A stretch of 64,000 nucleotides of DNA from Hymenobacter pini (GTDB lineage Bacteria; Bacteroidota; Bacteroidia; Cytophagales; Hymenobacteraceae), in the NCBI RefSeq assembly GCF_020421205.1, contig NZ_JAIZZH010000006.1, positions 124,001-188,000 on the forward strand. Direction: 5' to 3'. Shown in pieces: positions 60,884 to 64,000 of the stretch (positions are counted from its first letter, which is position 1; each line of letters starts with the position of its first letter). Below the pieces are notes generated by a model, which did not search any database, was not told the DNA's origin, and saw nothing but the letters and a program-made list of their open reading frames with translations. The position numbers and the translations under genes are program-made.

Positions 60884-63800
60884 ATGCCCGGATTAGGCGG
60901 CACTCTTATGGTAGTGGAGAAAGACCCCGCAACGACTCGGGCCCTGGACGACGTACTGGCCCGCCTCGACGCGTTTAAGCGTAAGTTTTACCTGAGCCTG
61001 TTGGTGCGTGGCCTCGTGGTGGCCGGCGGCCTCGTGCTCAGCCTGTTTCTGGTATTTAACCTGCTGGAGTATTTCCTGTACCTGCCCACCTGGGTGCGGG
61101 CTGGGCTGCTGTTTGGGTTTGTGGGCGGTTTACTTTACGCCTTCGGCCGTTGGATTTGGCAGCCTCTGGCGGCCCTCACCAACCTGCGCCGCATGCTTTC
61201 CGATGAGCAGGCAGCCAAGCGGGTAGGGGAGTTGTTTCCGGAGGTGCAGGATAAGCTACTGAACGCCCTGCAACTGCGCGGGCAAGCCCAGGAAAATGCC
61301 CTGCTGGCCGCCAGCCTGGAGCAACGCGCCGGGCAGCTGCGCGGCGTGGAGTTCAGCCAGGGCATCAATATTCAGGCCCAGACCAAGCCACTGTGGAAAT
61401 ACGTGGCCATACCCGCCGGCGTGGTAGTCCTGCTGTTGCTGGTGTATCCCAGCCTGTTTGTGCAGGGCACCGAGCGGATTCTGCATTACGACCGGAAGTA
61501 CAGCCGGCCCGCCCCGTTCAAGTTTGTAGTGGAGAACAAGCAGCTCACGGCTTTCAAGGGCGAAGATTTTACCCTGAACGTAACTGTAGAAGGCGAGGCC
61601 CTGCCCAACGAAATCAGCATCGAGTACGAGGGCAAGCAGCGCCATTTGGTGCGTGAGTCCGGCAACCGGTTCCGGTTCGATTTCCGCCAGCTGCGCCAGA
61701 GCATCCCGTTTCAGTTGTCGGCGGCCGGTTTCTCGTCTGCTGAGTACAACCTGAAGGTGAAGGAGCGGCCTAATCTGCGCGACTTTGCCGTGCGGGTTTC
61801 CTACCCGGCCTACCTGGGCAAGCCCGCCGAAACCATCCGCAACACCGGCAACCTCACCGTGCCCGAGGGCTCCGACCTGCGCTGGGAATTCCAGACCGAA
61901 GCCACCGACCAGCTCCAGCTCAAATTCCGCAACCCCGACGAAACCCTGACCGCCACACCCGACGACGAGTTGTTCCTGCTCAGCCGCCGGGCGATGCGCA
62001 GCCAGCCCTACTCGGTGCAGCTCCGCAACGCCGTGAGCCCCAACCGGGACCCGATTGAGTACCAGATAACCGTTATTCCGGACCAGGCACCGGAGGTGGC
62101 GTTGGAGAGCTTCCAGGATACCACTTCCCAGCGCTACCTGGCCCTGGGCGGCACCATCCGCGACGACTACGGCTTCTCGCGCCTGCAGCTGCACTACCGC
62201 GTGCTGAGCAAGGGTCGGCCCAACGCCGCCTACCAAGCCAAAGCCCTGCCCCTGGGCAATGGCCCCAGTCAGAGCTATGCCTACCAGTGGGATACCCGCC
62301 CCCTGAACCTGCGCCCCGGCGACCGGCTGGAGTATTTCGTGCAGGCCTGGGACAACGACGGCGTGCACGGCCCCAAAGCCGGCCGCAGCCGCACCGCCGA
62401 GTTCCGCCTGCCCAGCCGCGCCGAACAGCGCCAGCAGCTGGCCTCCCAGAGCCAGGCCGTACAAAGCCAGCTCAGCCAGGCCGCCCAGCAAAGCAAGAAG
62501 ATGGAGCGGGAGCTGGCCAAGGCCGAGGATAAGCTGAAGGTGAAGCGTGACCTGAACTTCCAGGACCGCAAGCAGCTCAAGGACATGCTCGACCAGAAGC
62601 AGCAGATGGACCAAGCCCTGGATGAGTTGAAGCGGCAGTTTGAGCAGCTCCAGGACCAGCAAAACCAGCTGGACCCGCAGAAAAACGAGCAGCTGGCCGA
62701 AAAAGCCAAGGAGTTGCAGAAGCTGATGGAAACTCTGCTGGACCCCGAGACCAAGAAGCTCTACGAGGAGCTGCAGAAGCTCCTGGAACAGCAGAAGGAC
62801 CAGAACCAGCCCGACATGCAGAAGCTCCTGCAACAGCTGGAGAACAAGGAAAATACCTTGCAAAAAGAGCTGGAGCGCGCCCTCGAAATGTTCAAGCAGC
62901 TGCAGTTTGAGCAGAAGCAGGACCAGGCCCTGGAAAAGCTGCAGCAGCTGGCTCAGGAGCAGCAGAAGCTAGCCGAGGAAACCCAGAAAAACGATAAGAA
63001 CAATCCGGAGAATAAACTCTCCAACGACCAACAAAAAACCAAAAACGAACAACTAAAAACCAACCAAGCCGAGCAGCAGCAAAAGTTTGACGAGCTAAAG
63101 CAGGACCTCAAGGATATGAAGGAGCTGGACCAGCAGCTCGACGGCCAGAATGGGGCCGACGAGATGAAGCAGGACCAGCAGCAGGTGGACGAGCAGCAAC
63201 AGCAAAGCCAGGAGCAGCTGGGCAAAAACCAGAACCAGAAAGCCAGCCAGAGCCAGAAGCAAGCCGCCCAGAAAATGCAGCAGATGGCCCAGAAGATGCA
63301 GCAGCAAATGGACCAGGAGGAATCGGACCAGCAGCAGCAGAACATCGACGACCTGCGCGACATTCTGGAAAATCTGCTCAAGCTTTCCTTCGACCAGGAA
63401 AACCTGATGAAGCAGTTCCGCCAGGTGGACCAGAGCGACCCGCGCTTCGTGCAGCTCGGCCAAACCCAGCGCAAGCTCAAGGACGACGCCCGTGTGGTGC
63501 AGGATTCCCTGTATGCCCTGGCCAAGCGCGTTTTCCAGATCAAGAGCTTCGTGACCCGGGAAGTGGGCGAGATGAACGGCCGCATGGACGAAAGCCTCGA
63601 CCAGATTCGGCAGCGCAACGTGGGCCGGGCTACCAACTCCCAGCAGCTGGCCATGACGAGCATGAACAACCTGGCCCTGATGCTCAATGATGCCCTCCAG
63701 CAAATGCAGCAGCAGCAGCGCGAGAGCCAGCAGCAACAGCAGCAGGGTGGGGGCAAATCGGGCCGTAAAAAGAAGAAAGGCAGCAGCGCCGGCGAAGGCC

Positions 63801-64000
63801 AGATGGGCCGCATGCAGCAGCAGCTCAACCAGCAAATTCAGCAGCTGCAGCAGAGCGGCAAAACCGGCCGGGCCCTCTCCGAGGAGCTGGCCAAACTGGC
63901 TGGGCAGCAACAAATGCTCCGGCAAGCTATGCAGGAATTGGAGCGCCTGCAGCAAAAAGGCGGCGGCAAGCCCCAGAACAATAAAGATGGCCAAGGCCAG
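60884..64000 (+). CDS. DUF4175-type membrane protein with glutamine-rich coiled coil (3' end cut)
   Basis: At least 1039 residues, open to the window edge. Two membrane helices occupy about 45-95 (LVVAGGLVLSLFLVF and RAGLLFGFVGGLLYAFG), with another at about 175 (YVAIPAGVVVLLLLVYPSL). A beta-sandwich domain (about 200-530; RPNLRDFAVRVSYPAYLGKPAE) follows. From about 530 on it is a long, almost uninterrupted Q/K/E coiled coil with Q runs (QQQQQQ). The layout matches Bacteroidota DUF4175 proteins of unknown function. ATG 60884 is used; ATG 60908 is the alternative because TATCTTTC (60874-60881), a near -7 element, ends 2 bp before 60884. Confidence 0.85.
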   Translation, partial: MPGLGGTLMVVEKDPATTRALDDVLARLDAFKRKFYLSLLVRGLVVAGGLVLSLFLVFNLLEYFLYLPTWVRAGLLFGFVGGLLYAFGRWIWQPLAALTNLRRMLSDEQAAKRVGELFPEVQDKLLNALQLRGQAQENALLAASLEQRAGQLRGVEFSQGINIQAQTKPLWKYVAIPAGVVVLLLLVYPSLFVQGTERILHYDRKYSRPAPFKFVVENKQLTAFKGEDFTLNVTVEGEALPNEISIEYEGKQRHLVRESGNRFRFDFRQLRQSIPFQLSAAGFSSAEYNLKVKERPNLRDFAVRVSYPAYLGKPAETIRNTGNLTVPEGSDLRWEFQTEATDQLQLKFRNPDETLTATPDDELFLLSRRAMRSQPYSVQLRNAVSPNRDPIEYQITVIPDQAPEVALESFQDTTSQRYLALGGTIRDDYGFSRLQLHYRVLSKGRPNAAYQAKALPLGNGPSQSYAYQWDTRPLNLRPGDRLEYFVQAWDNDGVHGPKAGRSRTAEFRLPSRAEQRQQLASQSQAVQSQLSQAAQQSKKMERELAKAEDKLKVKRDLNFQDRKQLKDMLDQKQQMDQALDELKRQFEQLQDQQNQLDPQKNEQLAEKAKELQKLMETLLDPETKKLYEELQKLLEQQKDQNQPDMQKLLQQLENKENTLQKELERALEMFKQLQFEQKQDQALEKLQQLAQEQQKLAEETQKNDKNNPENKLSNDQQKTKNEQLKTNQAEQQQKFDELKQDLKDMKELDQQLDGQNGADEMKQDQQQVDEQQQQSQEQLGKNQNQKASQSQKQAAQKMQQMAQKMQQQMDQEESDQQQQNIDDLRDILENLLKLSFDQENLMKQFRQVDQSDPRFVQLGQTQRKLKDDARVVQDSLYALAKRVFQIKSFVTREVGEMNGRMDESLDQIRQRNVGRATNSQQLAMTSMNNLALMLNDALQQMQQQQRESQQQQQQGGGKSGRKKKKGSSAGEGQMGRMQQQLNQQIQQLQQSGKTGRALSEELAKLAGQQQMLRQAMQELERLQQKGGGKPQNNKDGQGQ

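Overview
The window is high-GC DNA with the hallmarks of an aerobic, pigmented Bacteroidota, most like the Hymenobacter/Cytophagales group. The pointers are a SusC/SusD pair, type IX secretion (T9SS) C-terminal sorting tails, 7TMR-DISM signalling proteins, TAnnTTTG promoter elements, few visible Shine-Dalgarno sites, and a crtD/cruF carotenoid pair. The genus is inferred from gene content only. No rRNA, tRNA, CRISPR array, intact insertion sequence or prophage was found. The two edge genes are cut: a GH64 glucanase at the left and a DUF4175 protein at the right.

Left part (1-27 kb): a beta-1,3-glucan utilisation locus, interrupted by housekeeping and pigment genes (glyA, tatC, rpiB, a TetR regulator, cruF, crtD). 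The glucan genes are a secreted GH64, a 1333-residue multidomain GH16, a GH5-CBM6, a SusC/SusD pair, a PKD surface lipoprotein and a GH16 lipoprotein. No HTCS, SusR or ECF-sigma regulator is visible. Between GH5 and susC lies instead a 667-residue membrane receptor (7TMR-DISM type) whose cytoplasmic tail is the zinc-ribbon/helical DNA-binding part of an IS1595-family transposase, with no DDE nuclease. GH64, GH16 and susC share an upstream element with GCGTGTG half-sites 22-25 bp apart. The working hypothesis is a glucan-sensing, membrane-bound transcription factor built from a domesticated transposase domain.

Middle (26-45 kb): rlmI, a GNAT, a minus-strand run (SNF2 helicase, zinc ribbon, SRPBCC, lipoprotein), rbfA with an inserted methyltransferase and a LolC/E-like permease, thioredoxin, and a five-gene minus-strand operon. 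That operon encodes a fibre-like repeat protein, three phage-tail-collar paralogues (two with Tat-type signals) and a T9SS-sorted protein. A GDSL esterase and a YgiB/YgiC-like pair (lipoprotein plus glutathionylspermidine-synthase-like ATP-grasp) follow.

Right part (45-64 kb): alpha-glucan metabolism (glycogen phosphorylase, two exported GH13 enzymes, an SDR, an MFS sugar transporter), then an M16 double-domain peptidase, an Omp85-type barrel and the start of a Q-rich DUF4175 protein. Strong hairpin terminators separate most units. Several spacers carry octamer or heptamer-like tandem repeats arranged as inverted pairs.
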